A stretch of 64,000 bases of DNA from Microbacterium azadirachtae (GCF_000956545.1 NZ_JYIT01000080.1:1-64000), one strand, 5' to 3'. Shown: positions 42,772-51,684, numbered from the stretch's first letter. Made by a program: numbers and translations. Notes: generated by a model not told the origin, from the letters alone.

Positions 42772-43632
42772 TCAGGCGGGCTGCGGGATGACGCGACGCA
42801 CGCCGTGCCGTCCGCGCGGGATCACGCGCACGCGCCCGTCGTCATCGATCGCGGTGTCGATGGGCAGCCCGTAGGCCGCCGACAGGTGCTCGCCGGTGAG
42901 CACCTCGGCCGGGGTGCCGTCGGCACGCACCCGTCCGTCGTGCAACAGCACGATCCGGTCGGCGATCGCGGCGGCGTGGTCCAGGTCGTGCAGCACGACG
43001 CCCAGGGCGGTGCCGGCATCGGCGAGATCGCGGATGAGGTCGAGCGTGGAGATCTGGTAGCGCAGATCGAGGTGGTTGGTGGGCTCGTCCAGCAGCAGGA
43101 TCGGCGTGGCCTGCGCGAGCGCGGTGGCCAGCCAGACGCGCTGCAGCTCGCCGCCGGAGAGCTCGTCCACGGGCCGCGCGCCCATCGCGGTCAGGCCCGT
43201 GACGTCGAGCGCGCGGTCGATCGCCGCCCGGTCCTCGTCGCGCAGGCCGCTGAACCGTCCGCGGTGCGGGTGACGCCCGAACGCGACGACGTCGCGCACC
43301 TCGAGGCCCGACGGGTGCGGGCGCGACTGCGAGAGCATCGCCACGGTGCGGGCGAACTCGCGGGCATCGAGCGCGGCGGCGTCCTGCTCGCGTCCGGACG
43401 GGCCGAGCCGCACAGTGCCGGACCGCATCCTATGGAGCCGGGCGATGGCGCGGAGGGCTGTGGACTTGCCGCTCCCGTTGGGGCCGATGAGGGCCGTCAC
43501 CTCACCGGGGACCAGCGTCAGCGCGACGTCGTGCACGACGGGCGTGCGGCCGTAGTCGAGGGCCAGACCGTGCGCCACGAGCCCCGTCGGACGGGTCGGC
43601 GCAGGCCGGGCGGATTGTCTGCGATTCGTCAT
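42772..43632 (-). CDS. Iron-siderophore ABC transporter ATPase
   Basis: A 286-aa FecE/FepC-type ATPase with Walker A GPNGSGKST, Q-loop MLSQSRPHPSGL, signature LSGGELQRVWLATAL, Walker B LLLDEPTNHLD and switch VLHDLDHAA. First gene of the minus-strand siderophore operon. An IdeR/DtxR-type box begins two bases upstream of its ATG, so the operon should be repressed by iron. Confidence 0.94.
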   Translation of the reverse strand: MTNRRQSARPAPTRPTGLVAHGLALDYGRTPVVHDVALTLVPGEVTALIGPNGSGKSTALRAIARLHRMRSGTVRLGPSGREQDAAALDAREFARTVAMLSQSRPHPSGLEVRDVVAFGRHPHRGRFSGLRDEDRAAIDRALDVTGLTAMGARPVDELSGGELQRVWLATALAQATPILLLDEPTNHLDLRYQISTLDLIRDLADAGTALGVVLHDLDHAAAIADRIVLLHDGRVRADGTPAEVLTGEHLSAAYGLPIDTAIDDDGRVRVIPRGRHGVRRVIPQPA

Positions 43633-43633
43633 G

Positions 43634-43652
43634 TTAGGGGAGCCTAACCTAT
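43634..43652. promoter_or_regulatory. IdeR/DtxR iron box
   Basis: TTAGGGGAGCCTAACCTAT matches the 19-bp consensus TTAGGTTAGGCTAACCTAA at 15 positions. It sits between the divergent ATPase and siderophore-interacting protein genes and overlaps the presumed -10 (TATCCT, 43650-43655) of the latter, whose GTG start follows 6 nt later (leaderless pattern). Binding of Fe-IdeR would repress both directions. Confidence 0.85.
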
Positions 43653-43661
43653 CCTGGACGA

Positions 43662-44573
43662 GTGCCCCACCATCCTTACCGGACCTACCGGACCACCGTC
43701 GCCCGTCGCGAGCAGCTGTCGCCGAACTTCCTGCGCCTGACGCTGACCGGCCCCGACCTCGTCCATTTCGGCACCGCCGGACTCGATCAGCGCATCAAAC
43801 TCGTGCTGCCGCTCCCCGACGGATCCTTCACCGACGTCGGCCAGTTCGACGAGTCGGTCGGGATGATGCAGTGGTACCGCCGCTGGCGAGAACTCCCGGA
43901 TGAGAAGCGCAATCCGATCCGCACGTACACGATCCGCGCGGTGCGGCCGGAGGCCCGCGAGATCGACGTCGACTTCGTGCTGCACGGCACAGAGGGCCCC
44001 GCGTCGGCGTGGGCGTCGTCCGCGACGCCGGGCGCGCCACTGGTGGTCGTCGGCCCGGACGCCCGCTCCGACGAGACCGGGGGTCTGGAGTGGAATCCCG
44101 GCGACGCCGGATCCGTGCTCATCGCGGGCGACGAGACCGCCGTGCCCGCGATCTGCGCGATCGTCGAATCGCTGCCCGCCCACCTCACCGGGTCCGTCTA
44201 CATCGAGGTGCCCACCGAGGCCGACGCCCTCCCGCTCGCAGCTCCGGCGGGCGTCGCCGTCACCTGGCTGGCCCGCGGGGGCACTCCGCACGGGCTGCGC
44301 CTGAGCGCCGCCGTGCACGCGTGGGGCGAGACGCGGGCCGCGCAGGCCGCCCCGCACGCGAACGCAGCGCTCGTCGACCTCGCCGACCCGCACGAGGACG
44401 AGGTGCTGTGGGAGGTGCCGGAGGCCGCGAGTGGATCCTGCTACGCCTGGCTCGCCGGCGAGGCGTCCACGATCACGGCGCTGCGCCGACACCTCGTGCG
44501 CGACCTGGGGATCGACCGCCGCTCGATCGCGTTCATGGGCTATTGGCGCCGCGGACGGGCCGAAGCAGCCTGA
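43662..44573 (+). CDS. Siderophore-interacting protein (ferric-siderophore reductase)
   Basis: A 303-aa FAD-dependent reductase of the SIP family (ViuB/YqjH-like). The FAD-binding RTYTIRAVRPEAREIDVDFVLHG, the substrate-site ASAWASSATPG and the late CYAWLAGEASTITALRRHL with YWRRGRAE at the end are family marks. It reduces Fe(III)-siderophore in the cytoplasm to release iron. GTG start at 43662, divergent from the transporter operon and under the same iron box. Confidence 0.94.
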   Translation: MPHHPYRTYRTTVARREQLSPNFLRLTLTGPDLVHFGTAGLDQRIKLVLPLPDGSFTDVGQFDESVGMMQWYRRWRELPDEKRNPIRTYTIRAVRPEAREIDVDFVLHGTEGPASAWASSATPGAPLVVVGPDARSDETGGLEWNPGDAGSVLIAGDETAVPAICAIVESLPAHLTGSVYIEVPTEADALPLAAPAGVAVTWLARGGTPHGLRLSAAVHAWGETRAAQAAPHANAALVDLADPHEDEVLWEVPEAASGSCYAWLAGEASTITALRRHLVRDLGIDRRSIAFMGYWRRGRAEAA

Positions 44574-44585
44574 GCCGCCGCGCGC

Positions 44586-45818
44586 TCACGCCGAGGCGGC
44601 CGCGACCACGAGCGACACGTTCTGCCCGCCGAAGCCGAAGGAGTTGCTGAGCACCGCTCCCTGCGGGGCCTCGCGCCGATCGGTGACGACGTCGAGGCCG
44701 ATCTCCGGATCGACGGTCTCGGGCGTGAGGTTGCGCGTCGGCGGGATCACGCCGTGCTCCACGCTGAGCACGGCGATGAGCGCCTCGATCGCCCCCGCCG
44801 CACCGAAGAGGTGTCCGAGGGACGCCTTGGGGGCGGTCACCGGCACGCGTCCGAACACCTCGCGGATCGCGCGCGACTCCGCGGCGTCGCCGACGGACGT
44901 ACCGGTGGCGTGCGCATTGACGTGCGCGATCTCCGCCGGCGACAGGCGCGCCTGCGCCAGTGCCTTGCGCATGGCCGAGGCCTGCCCCGAGCCGTCCGGC
45001 GCGGGCGCGGTCAGATGATGGGCGTCCGCCGCGATCCCCGCGCCCGCGACCACCGCGTGGACCCGGGCCCCTCGGGCGGCCGCATGCCGGGCGCTCTCGA
45101 GCACCAGGATCGCCGCCCCTTCGGCGAGCACGAATCCGCTCCGATCGCTCGCGAACGGCCGCGAGGCCGAGGCAGGGTCGCCGGCATGGTGCGACAGCGA
45201 GCGGGCCTGGCGGAAGCCGGCGATCGTGAGAGGCGTGATCGCCGCCTCGGTGCCTCCGGCGATCACCACGTCGGCCTCCCCGGCCCGGATCAGCCGCGCG
45301 CCCAGCGCGATCGCCTCGGCACCCGACGAGCAGGCGGAGACGGGGGTGTACGAACCGGCCCTGGCCCCGTAGGCGATGCTCAGGAGGGCCGCCGCGGCGT
45401 TCGGCATGAGCATCGGCACGGTGCGCGGAGAAACACGGCGCGCGCCGGACCGCTCCCGCACATCGTCCTCGCTCAGGAGGGTGCCCACCCCGCCGATGCC
45501 GGTGCCCACCGCGGCAGCGAGCCGCTCCGGGTCGACGACCGGAGCACCCGCGTCCGCCCACGCCTCCGCGGCGGCCGCCAGCGCGGCCTGCTGCGAGCGA
45601 TCCAGCCGCTTGGCCTGCACCGCGGGGAGAAGGCCCGCCGGATCGACGGCCATCGTGCCGGCCGCCACCCCGGACAGCACCGGATCCTCCGTCCCGGCGA
45701 GCACGTCGCCGCGGATCCCGGAGCGCCCGTCCAGGAGCGCCTCCCAGGTCGATCGCACGTCACCCCCGAGCGGCGTGATCGCTCCGAGCCCCGTCACGAC
45801 GACGTCGATCCCACTCAT
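44586..45818 (-). CDS. fabF: Beta-ketoacyl-ACP synthase II (FabF-like)
   Basis: A 410-aa condensing enzyme with the complete Cys-His-His triad: Cys163 in VSACSSGAEA, His in NAHATGTSVGD and His in SLGHLFGAAG. The SNSFGFGGQN end is typical of FabF/KasA. It extends acyl-ACP by two carbons. It stands alone, not in a fab cluster, and is divergent from a TetR gene with two operators between, so this copy is probably regulated separately, perhaps by acyl chains (inference). Start ATG 45818 has AAGGAGG about 8 nt upstream. It is convergent with the SIP gene, 12 bp apart. Confidence 0.93.
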   Translation of the reverse strand: MSGIDVVVTGLGAITPLGGDVRSTWEALLDGRSGIRGDVLAGTEDPVLSGVAAGTMAVDPAGLLPAVQAKRLDRSQQAALAAAAEAWADAGAPVVDPERLAAAVGTGIGGVGTLLSEDDVRERSGARRVSPRTVPMLMPNAAAALLSIAYGARAGSYTPVSACSSGAEAIALGARLIRAGEADVVIAGGTEAAITPLTIAGFRQARSLSHHAGDPASASRPFASDRSGFVLAEGAAILVLESARHAAARGARVHAVVAGAGIAADAHHLTAPAPDGSGQASAMRKALAQARLSPAEIAHVNAHATGTSVGDAAESRAIREVFGRVPVTAPKASLGHLFGAAGAIEALIAVLSVEHGVIPPTRNLTPETVDPEIGLDVVTDRREAPQGAVLSNSFGFGGQNVSLVVAAASA

Positions 45819-45833
45819 GCGCGCTCCTCCTTC

Positions 45834-45876
45834 TTGTATGCGATACAAACAACGGATCTATTTGTATCACATACAA
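45834..45876. promoter_or_regulatory. Two TetR operators between fabF-like and TetR genes
   Basis: TTGTATGCGATACAA (45834-45848) and TTGTATCACATACAA (45862-45876) share perfect TTGTAT/ATACAA arms with a 3-bp centre, 28 bp apart centre to centre. The second overlaps a -10 box TACAAT (45872-45877) lying 6 nt before the TetR ATG, so binding should shut off the regulator gene; the first lies beside the fabF-like ribosome binding site. Confidence 0.85.
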
Positions 45877-45883
45877 TCGAGGG

Positions 45884-46498
45884 ATGGCGCGGAAGGCGAT
45901 GACGGGCGACACGTCGACTCCACGGACCGAGCGCACGCGCTCCACCCGGCAGACGATCATCGAGGCCGCCGCACGGCTGGGCCGGGAGCGATCCGGGGGC
46001 CAGCCGAGCGTCGCCGAGATCGCGGAGGCCGCCGGCGTCTTCCCCAACCAGATCACCTACCACTTCGGCTCCAAGGACTCGCTCCTCGTGCACGCGGCGT
46101 TCCTCGCGCTGCTCCACGACACTCGCCGGGTCGAGCGGGTCGGACGTCAGGCCGCCGATCCCGAGGCGTTCCGCCGCGGCATCGCCCGCGTGGTGCTCGC
46201 CCTCCCGTCACTGCCCCTCGTCGCAGGGGCGCTCGCCCTCGGCATCGGGCGGAGCGAGCTCGCCCCCGTCATCGACCGCCATCTGCAGCTGCTGTTCCGC
46301 CAGTCGGAGCGATACCTGCACACCATCCTCGACAGCCGCGGCTGGACCGCCGACCGACCGATCGCACAGGAGGCCCGGACCTTCTGGAGCGCGGCCCTGG
46401 GCGGCGCCCTGCTCGCGCAGGCTGGGGTGCAGGGCTCGGCGGCCGATCTCGATCTCGCCGGCACGCTGACAGTCAGAGGCGCATCCGAGATTGACTGA
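45884..46498 (+). CDS. TetR family regulator of the fabF-like gene
   Basis: A 204-aa TetR-type repressor. The helix-turn-helix (about residues 22-68) includes TRQTIIEAAARLGRERSGGQPSVAEIAEAAGVFPNQITYHFGSKDSL. The C-terminal domain is helical. The TetR fold and the paired palindromes immediately upstream support autoregulation and control of the divergent condensing enzyme; an acyl-CoA or fatty acid effector is a guess from the neighbour. Leaderless by the -10 position. Confidence 0.9.
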   Translation: MARKAMTGDTSTPRTERTRSTRQTIIEAAARLGRERSGGQPSVAEIAEAAGVFPNQITYHFGSKDSLLVHAAFLALLHDTRRVERVGRQAADPEAFRRGIARVVLALPSLPLVAGALALGIGRSELAPVIDRHLQLLFRQSERYLHTILDSRGWTADRPIAQEARTFWSAALGGALLAQAGVQGSAADLDLAGTLTVRGASEID

Positions 46499-46511
46499 AT
46501 GACGATTCAGT
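46494..46511. promoter_or_regulatory. Palindrome at the end of the TetR gene
   Basis: ACTGAAT (46494-46500) and ATTCAGT (46505-46511) are perfect arms with a 4-bp centre GACG. The site overlaps the TetR stop codon and lies just upstream of the -10 box (TAGCGT, 46518-46523) of the next gene, so it could be an operator for it or a weak terminator. Confidence 0.45.
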
Positions 46512-46530
46512 TCATGGTAGCGTGCGGGTC

Positions 46531-47166
46531 GTGGACGATGACACCGGGATCCTGATCTTCCTCGCAGCGGGCGTGCTGGTGCTCATCGGCATCGTCGTCT
46601 TCGGCGTGCTGAGCTCTCGTCGCAAGCGCTCCGCGACGAAGCGCACCTTCACCGTGCGCCAGGGGTGGATCGGCGATCAGCCGTTCCTCGAGAGCTCCGA
46701 TCTCGACGCCTCCGACACGCGCCAGGAGGAGCTGTTCCGCCTCACGTATCCCGTCGGCGGCAGCATCGTGGTGAGCGGCGCGGACGCCGAGGGGGAGCCG
46801 ATCGAGCGGGAGCTCCACGTCTCGCGGATCGGTCGCAGCCTCCGCGCCGGCTGGCCGCAGGCGAAGCTCGGCCTCTCGGTGTACTTCCAGGAGTGGGAGC
46901 ACAGCGAGTTCCCTGCGCGCTTCGTCGTCACGGGGACCGACGGAGCGACGAGCATCGACCTGGACGCGTCGGGCGCCCGCGCCGTCGACCGCGCCGAGAA
47001 CGTCGTGTGGTCGGCGCCCTGGGAGAAGCTGACCTTCTCGAACGGCAACGACATCGTCCTGGGGAACGGATCCTCGAAGACGATCCGGATCGAGATCCCC
47101 GACGGCGACCCGGACCTCGAGGAGATCCTCATCAAGTACGGCACCTTCCGTCAGATGCACTTCTGA
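46531..47166 (+). CDS. Membrane-anchored protein of unknown function
   Basis: About 211 aa: one N-terminal helix (ILIFLAAGVLVLIGIVVFGVL, about residues 6-26), a basic stop-transfer (SSRRKRS), then a soluble beta-rich domain of about 165 residues without motifs I recognise, ending in an acidic segment. Topology is probably N-out with the domain in the cytoplasm. GTG 46531 is preferred to GTG 46522 because TAGCGT lies 7 nt upstream (leaderless pattern). No assigned function; it sits alone between two regulated gene pairs. Confidence 0.75.
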   Translation: MDDDTGILIFLAAGVLVLIGIVVFGVLSSRRKRSATKRTFTVRQGWIGDQPFLESSDLDASDTRQEELFRLTYPVGGSIVVSGADAEGEPIERELHVSRIGRSLRAGWPQAKLGLSVYFQEWEHSEFPARFVVTGTDGATSIDLDASGARAVDRAENVVWSAPWEKLTFSNGNDIVLGNGSSKTIRIEIPDGDPDLEEILIKYGTFRQMHF

Positions 47167-47208
47167 CGGAGGGCCCGACGGCGACCGCGGCCCTCTTCGC
47201 CCGGCGGG

Positions 47209-48045
47209 TCAGGCCCCGCCGCCCACCGCGCGCTGGATGAGGAGGTCGAAGACGCGCGCGGGCAGGATCCGGTGTGCGAGCACGAGCGGCTTCGCGCCGA
47301 ATCCGATCCGGTAGCGGGTGCGCGGTCGCCGCGCCGTCGCGGCCCGCACGATCGCCCGCGCGACGACCGCGGGCGAGGACGTCAGCCGGGCGTCGGGTCG
47401 CGAGCTGTTGCCGAGCGCGTTGGCGACCGCCGCGGCCTGCTCCCGGTACGGGCCGTCGCCCGAGGTCTCGAGCACCTTGGCCGCGGCGATGGCACCCCAC
47501 TCGCTGCGGATGGATCCGGGCTGCACGACCACCACGTCGATGCCGAACGGCGCGAGCTCCATGCGCAGCGCGTCGCTGATCGCCTCGACCGCGTACTTGC
47601 TGGCGTGGTACCAGGCGCCGAGCGGCGTCGTGAAGTTGCCGCCCATGGAGGAGATGTTGACGATCCTGCCGCTGCGCTGCGCGCGCAGGTGCGGTGTCAC
47701 GAGCCGCGTCATCCGGGCCAGGCCCAGCACGTTCACGTCGAGCTGCGCCTGCGCCTCGGTGAGAGGCACGTCTTCCAGCGCGCCGTACGATCCGTATCCC
47801 GCGTTGTTGACCAGGACGTCGATGCGCCCCTGCTCGGCGAGGATCTGCTCGACCGCCACACGCGCCGAGTCGTCGTCGGTCACGTCCAGCGCGATCGTAT
47901 GGATCCCGACGGCGCGCAGCTGCGCCATCCGGTCCACCCTTCGCGCCGCCGCGTAGACGGTGAACCCGGCGTCGCGCAGGTGTCGCGCAGCCGCCTCCCC
48001 GATGCCGGAGGAGGCCCCCGTGACCAATGCGACCTTCGCTGCCAT
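47209..48045 (-). CDS. Short-chain dehydrogenase/reductase
   Basis: A 278-aa classical SDR: coenzyme-binding TGASSGIG near residue 10, NNAG near 85, catalytic Ser in VNISSMGG and the YHASK active-site pair. The first strand is followed by AARRVDRM, which favours NADP(H). The substrate is unknown. ATG 48045 is chosen because GGGAGA precedes it and the fold begins immediately. It is divergent from a TetR gene with three palindromes between, so its expression is probably induced by a substrate-like ligand. Confidence 0.92.
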   Translation of the reverse strand: MAAKVALVTGASSGIGEAAARHLRDAGFTVYAAARRVDRMAQLRAVGIHTIALDVTDDDSARVAVEQILAEQGRIDVLVNNAGYGSYGALEDVPLTEAQAQLDVNVLGLARMTRLVTPHLRAQRSGRIVNISSMGGNFTTPLGAWYHASKYAVEAISDALRMELAPFGIDVVVVQPGSIRSEWGAIAAAKVLETSGDGPYREQAAAVANALGNSSRPDARLTSSPAVVARAIVRAATARRPRTRYRIGFGAKPLVLAHRILPARVFDLLIQRAVGGGA

Positions 48046-48084
48046 GTCCGTCTCTCCCGCTCTCGTCTTATCCACGTCCTTATC

Positions 48085-48142
48085 GGACCAGTGGTCTCTA
48101 AGTTAAAGAACCGATGGTCCTTTGTCAAGAGACCGGCAGTCT
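48085..48142. promoter_or_regulatory. Three phased palindromes between SDR and TetR genes
   Basis: GGACCAGTGGTCT (48085-48097), GAACCGATGGTCC (48108-48120) and AGACCGGCAGTCT (48130-48142) are related 13-bp palindromes starting 23 and 22 bp apart, about two helical turns, so three dimers could bind one DNA face. The second and third bracket a -35 (TTGTCA, 48122-48127); the -10 (TAGAGT, 48144-48149) lies 6 nt before the TetR ATG. Confidence 0.75.
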
Positions 48143-48155
48143 GTAGAGTGAGGGC

Positions 48156-48824
48156 ATGACCACGTTCCAGCGCGCGCGCACCGAGGAGCAGCGCGAGGTC
48201 CGCCGGCGAGCGATCCTCGACACGGCCGCCGCGATGCTGACGGAGCTGCCCGTGGCCGAAGTGAGCCTCAACGAACTGAGCCGCCGCGTGGGCCTGGCCA
48301 AGTCGAACGTGCTGCGCTACTTCGAATCGCGGGAGGCGGTGCTGCTCGACCTGCTCGGCGAGCAGGCCGAGGTGCTCTTCACCGAGGTGCACGTGAGCCT
48401 CCCCGCGGAGATCCCGACCGACGGCGACGTGAGACGGCGCGTGGCGGCCACCGCCGCATCCCTCGCGTCGGCCTTCGCGCGGCACGAGATGCTCTGCGAG
48501 CTCATCGCCGCCCAGGCCGGGGTCCTCGAGCACAACGTCTCCGTGGAGACGATCACGCGCTTCAAGCGGAACGGATACGAGGCCCTCGATCGCTTCGGCG
48601 CGCTGCTGCGTCAGGTCGTCCCGGAGCTGACACCGGCGCAGGCGGGCGACGCGGCCCGGTCGATCCTGATCGCCGTCGGCGCCTACTGGACGCACACGCA
48701 TCCCCCGCAGGCCGTTCAGGACGCGTATGCCCTCGACCCGTCGCTGATCTTCCTCCCGGAGCGGTTCGAGGGATCCTCCGCGCGTGCGATCGAGGTGATC
48801 CTGCTCGGCACGCTCGCGCTCTGA
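48156..48824 (+). CDS. TetR family regulator of the SDR gene
   Basis: A 222-aa TetR-type repressor with the helix-turn-helix at about residues 15-62 (RRRAILDTAAAMLTELPVAEVSLNELSRRVGLAKSNVLRYFESREAV). The C-terminal half is helical and contains an unusual THTHPP segment. Divergent from the SDR, with the operator array covering its own promoter. Probably leaderless. The effector is unknown. Confidence 0.9.
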   Translation: MTTFQRARTEEQREVRRRAILDTAAAMLTELPVAEVSLNELSRRVGLAKSNVLRYFESREAVLLDLLGEQAEVLFTEVHVSLPAEIPTDGDVRRRVAATAASLASAFARHEMLCELIAAQAGVLEHNVSVETITRFKRNGYEALDRFGALLRQVVPELTPAQAGDAARSILIAVGAYWTHTHPPQAVQDAYALDPSLIFLPERFEGSSARAIEVILLGTLAL

Positions 48825-48840
48825 CCGGCGGCGCCCGGTC

Positions 48841-51684
48841 TCAGCGGGCGCGCTGGGCCACGGCGGCCTCGGTGCGCGAGGAGACGCCGAGCTTGCGCAG
48901 GATCGCGGACACGTGCACGCTCGCGGTCTTGCCGCTGATGAACAGCCGCTCGCCGATCTGGCGGTTGCTGAGACCCTCCGCGATGAGGTCGAGCACCTGC
49001 TGCTCGCGGGCGGTGAGCTCCACGCTCTCCGCGACATGCGCACCCCGGGACGACGTCCGGCTCAGGCCCGCCGCGTCGATGAACTCCGCCGTGCGGCGCC
49101 GCAGCCGATCGTGGCCGAGCGCCTCCGCCACCGCGGCGGCCTCGGCCGCGGCATCGAGCGCCGCCGCACGGTCGCCCGCCGCCACCAGCGCCCTCGCGCG
49201 CTCGAGGCGCACGACCGCGCGGAACACGGCGGGTACGTCGTCGCCGTCCGCCGCGGGCACGGCCGTCTGCAGCCGATCCGCATCGCCGTCGAGCACCGCG
49301 CCGAGCACGGTGCCCCACTGCGGATGCTGCAGCTCGACCGGCAGGGAGTCCCACCGGGCGCGCACCAGCTCCGCCGTGGAGTGCGCGAGCGCATCGTGGC
49401 CGTCGGCGCGCAGATCCGCCACGACCCGGCCGCCTTCGAGCAGGATCCGCCCCAGCAGGGCCAGCCGCGGACCCGGATCCTCGATCACGACGCGCAGCTC
49501 TGCGGCCGCGCGCACGGGGTCGCCCTGCCCGAGCGCGATCAGGATCTCGACGTCGTGCAGCGAGTACCAGACCTGCCGCTCGACCGCGGCCACGCCCTCG
49601 GCGATCGAGCGCCACTCGCGCAGCACGCGGACCGCCTCGTCCATCTCGCCGCGCCACGTGAGAGCCCGGATACGCGACATCGTCGAGTACATCCGGAACA
49701 CCTGCAGAGTGCGCACCGCGAGGTCCCGCGCGGAGATCTCCTCCACACGGTCGATCTCGCCGAGCTCGAGGAGCGGCTCGACCATGTTGTGCGACAGGAT
49801 GGCGCCCGTCGATCGCTCGACGCCGAGCGTGCGCGAGTGCGCGACCCCCGCCTCGGCGACCTCGACCGCCTCGCGGAAGCGGCCGAGCATGTTGAGACTG
49901 TCGGCGTAGTTCACCCGGTAGCGCAGCTGGGCGTCGTGGTCGACCGCATGCTCCCAGGAGAGACGGAAGTCGGCGAGACCGGCCTCGACCTCGCCGAGGT
50001 GGATCCTGCTGCAGCCGCGCAGGTTCGCCGCCACCGACATCACGTTGTCGAAGCCGATCGACTCCGCCATCCGGTATGCCTCGTCGGCGGTCGCGACGGC
50101 CTCTTCGAGCCGGGCGCCGATGAGATAACGACCTGCGAGATAGCCGAGCAGAGCGGCGCGCAGCCGCTCCTGCCCCGGCTCGTCCTCGATGATCGCGAGC
50201 GCTTCGAGGAAGAGATCGACGGATCCGCCCCGGCCCAGGTTCTGCAGGTACAGGGCCTTGTCGCGCAGCAGCCGCGCGTGCACCGAGCGGTCCTCCGTCG
50301 CCGGGTCGATCTCGGCGAGCGCGAGCGAGACGACGGCGAGCGCGCGCTCCCCGTCGCCGCCGTTGCGCAGGATCGAGCCGACCTGGGCGAGGAGGGGGAT
50401 CCGCTCGACGCCCGCGACCTCTGCCGCGTCCGGCACCTGATCCCACAGCTCGAGCGCCAGCTCGCCGAACCGCGCCGCGGTGGAGAACGCGTAGCTGTTC
50501 TTCGCCTCCTGCATGGCGCTGACCGCGGCGGCCAGCGCGCGCGGGTAGTCGTGCGAGCGGTGCCAGTGGAAGGCCAGCGTCGACGGCGCTCCCCCTGCCG
50601 TCTCCAGCGCATCGGCGTACGCCCAGTGCAGGCGCGCCCGCTCGCCCGGGAGCAGGTCGTCGTGCACCGCCTCGCGCAGCAGCGCGTGCCGGAATCCGTA
50701 GCTCTCCCGATCCGACACCCCGATGATCCCGGCGCCCATCGCCTCGCGCAGAGCCTCGTCGAGCCGCTCGTCGCCGAAACCCGCCAGCGCGGCGAGCAGG
50801 TCGTGCGCGATCGCGCCGTCGGATCCCGAGGCCACCCGCACCACGCGCTTGGCGTCGTCGCCGAGGGCGTCGAACCGGGCGAGCAGCACGTCGCGCAGCG
50901 TGTCGGGCATGGGGCCCTGCACGTTGCACAGCAGCTCCTCGATGAAGAACGGCACGCCCTCGCTGCGCTCCATGAGCCGCGCGAGGGCGGCGTCGTCGAC
51001 GGCGCCGCGCAGCCCGAGCACCAGATCGCGCACCGCGATCGCGTCGAGGCGCTCGAGCGTGACCCTGTCGAGCAGGCGCGCCCGCTCGGCCTCCGCGAGG
51101 AACGTGCGCACGGCGCCGCCGCGGCGCACCTCGTCGATGCGGCAGGTCAAGAGGAACAGCACACGGCGGCCGGCGAGGGCGCGCAGCAGGAACGACAGCA
51201 TCGACAGCGTCGCCGCGTCGGCCCAGTGCAGGTCTTCCACGATCACGACCACGGGCCGGATCGCAGCGGCGGCCTCGAGCAGGTTCGCGATCGTCTCGCG
51301 CAGGCCCTCGGGGCGGATCGCAGAGCGGTCGACCGGAGCCGTCGCACGCTCGGGAAGGAGAAGCTGCAGCGCGTCGCGCCCCGGACCCGCGGCTTCGTCA
51401 GCCCGGTCGCCGAGCTCGTCGATCACAGCGCGCAGGATCGCCGGCAGCGGACCGAAGGGCGCCGGCGTGGAGCCGTAGTCGAGGCACCACCCGGTGAGCA
51501 CGGCCGCCTCGTCGGCCACGCGACGACGGAACTCCGCCGTCAGCCGGGACTTGCCGATCCCCGCCTCGCCGCCGACGAGCACCGAGGCGCTCTCGCCGTC
51601 GACGGCGCGGCGCAGGGCCGTGTCGAGGAGGGCGAGTTCGGCATCGCGCCCGACCATGGCGGCCGACGTGGTGGCGAGGGACAT
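48841..51684 (-). CDS. Large ATP-binding LuxR-type transcriptional regulator
   Basis: A 947-aa regulator of the LAL (MalT-like) group: N-terminal AAA/NACHT-like ATPase with Walker A GGEAGIGKS (about residue 40) and Walker B VVVIVEDLHWAD, a long helical TPR-like middle (about 380-850) and a C-terminal LuxR helix-turn-helix (LTAREQQVLDLIAEGLSNRQIGERL, about 880-940). Such proteins bind an inducer in the TPR domain and activate transcription when ATP-bound. The target is not obvious: the neighbours are a TetR gene (convergent) and a small coiled-coil gene upstream. The start 51684 precedes MVGRDAEL by 9 residues; the frame upstream is shadow. Confidence 0.9.
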   Translation of the reverse strand: MSLATTSAAMVGRDAELALLDTALRRAVDGESASVLVGGEAGIGKSRLTAEFRRRVADEAAVLTGWCLDYGSTPAPFGPLPAILRAVIDELGDRADEAAGPGRDALQLLLPERATAPVDRSAIRPEGLRETIANLLEAAAAIRPVVVIVEDLHWADAATLSMLSFLLRALAGRRVLFLLTCRIDEVRRGGAVRTFLAEAERARLLDRVTLERLDAIAVRDLVLGLRGAVDDAALARLMERSEGVPFFIEELLCNVQGPMPDTLRDVLLARFDALGDDAKRVVRVASGSDGAIAHDLLAALAGFGDERLDEALREAMGAGIIGVSDRESYGFRHALLREAVHDDLLPGERARLHWAYADALETAGGAPSTLAFHWHRSHDYPRALAAAVSAMQEAKNSYAFSTAARFGELALELWDQVPDAAEVAGVERIPLLAQVGSILRNGGDGERALAVVSLALAEIDPATEDRSVHARLLRDKALYLQNLGRGGSVDLFLEALAIIEDEPGQERLRAALLGYLAGRYLIGARLEEAVATADEAYRMAESIGFDNVMSVAANLRGCSRIHLGEVEAGLADFRLSWEHAVDHDAQLRYRVNYADSLNMLGRFREAVEVAEAGVAHSRTLGVERSTGAILSHNMVEPLLELGEIDRVEEISARDLAVRTLQVFRMYSTMSRIRALTWRGEMDEAVRVLREWRSIAEGVAAVERQVWYSLHDVEILIALGQGDPVRAAAELRVVIEDPGPRLALLGRILLEGGRVVADLRADGHDALAHSTAELVRARWDSLPVELQHPQWGTVLGAVLDGDADRLQTAVPAADGDDVPAVFRAVVRLERARALVAAGDRAAALDAAAEAAAVAEALGHDRLRRRTAEFIDAAGLSRTSSRGAHVAESVELTAREQQVLDLIAEGLSNRQIGERLFISGKTASVHVSAILRKLGVSSRTEAAVAQRAR

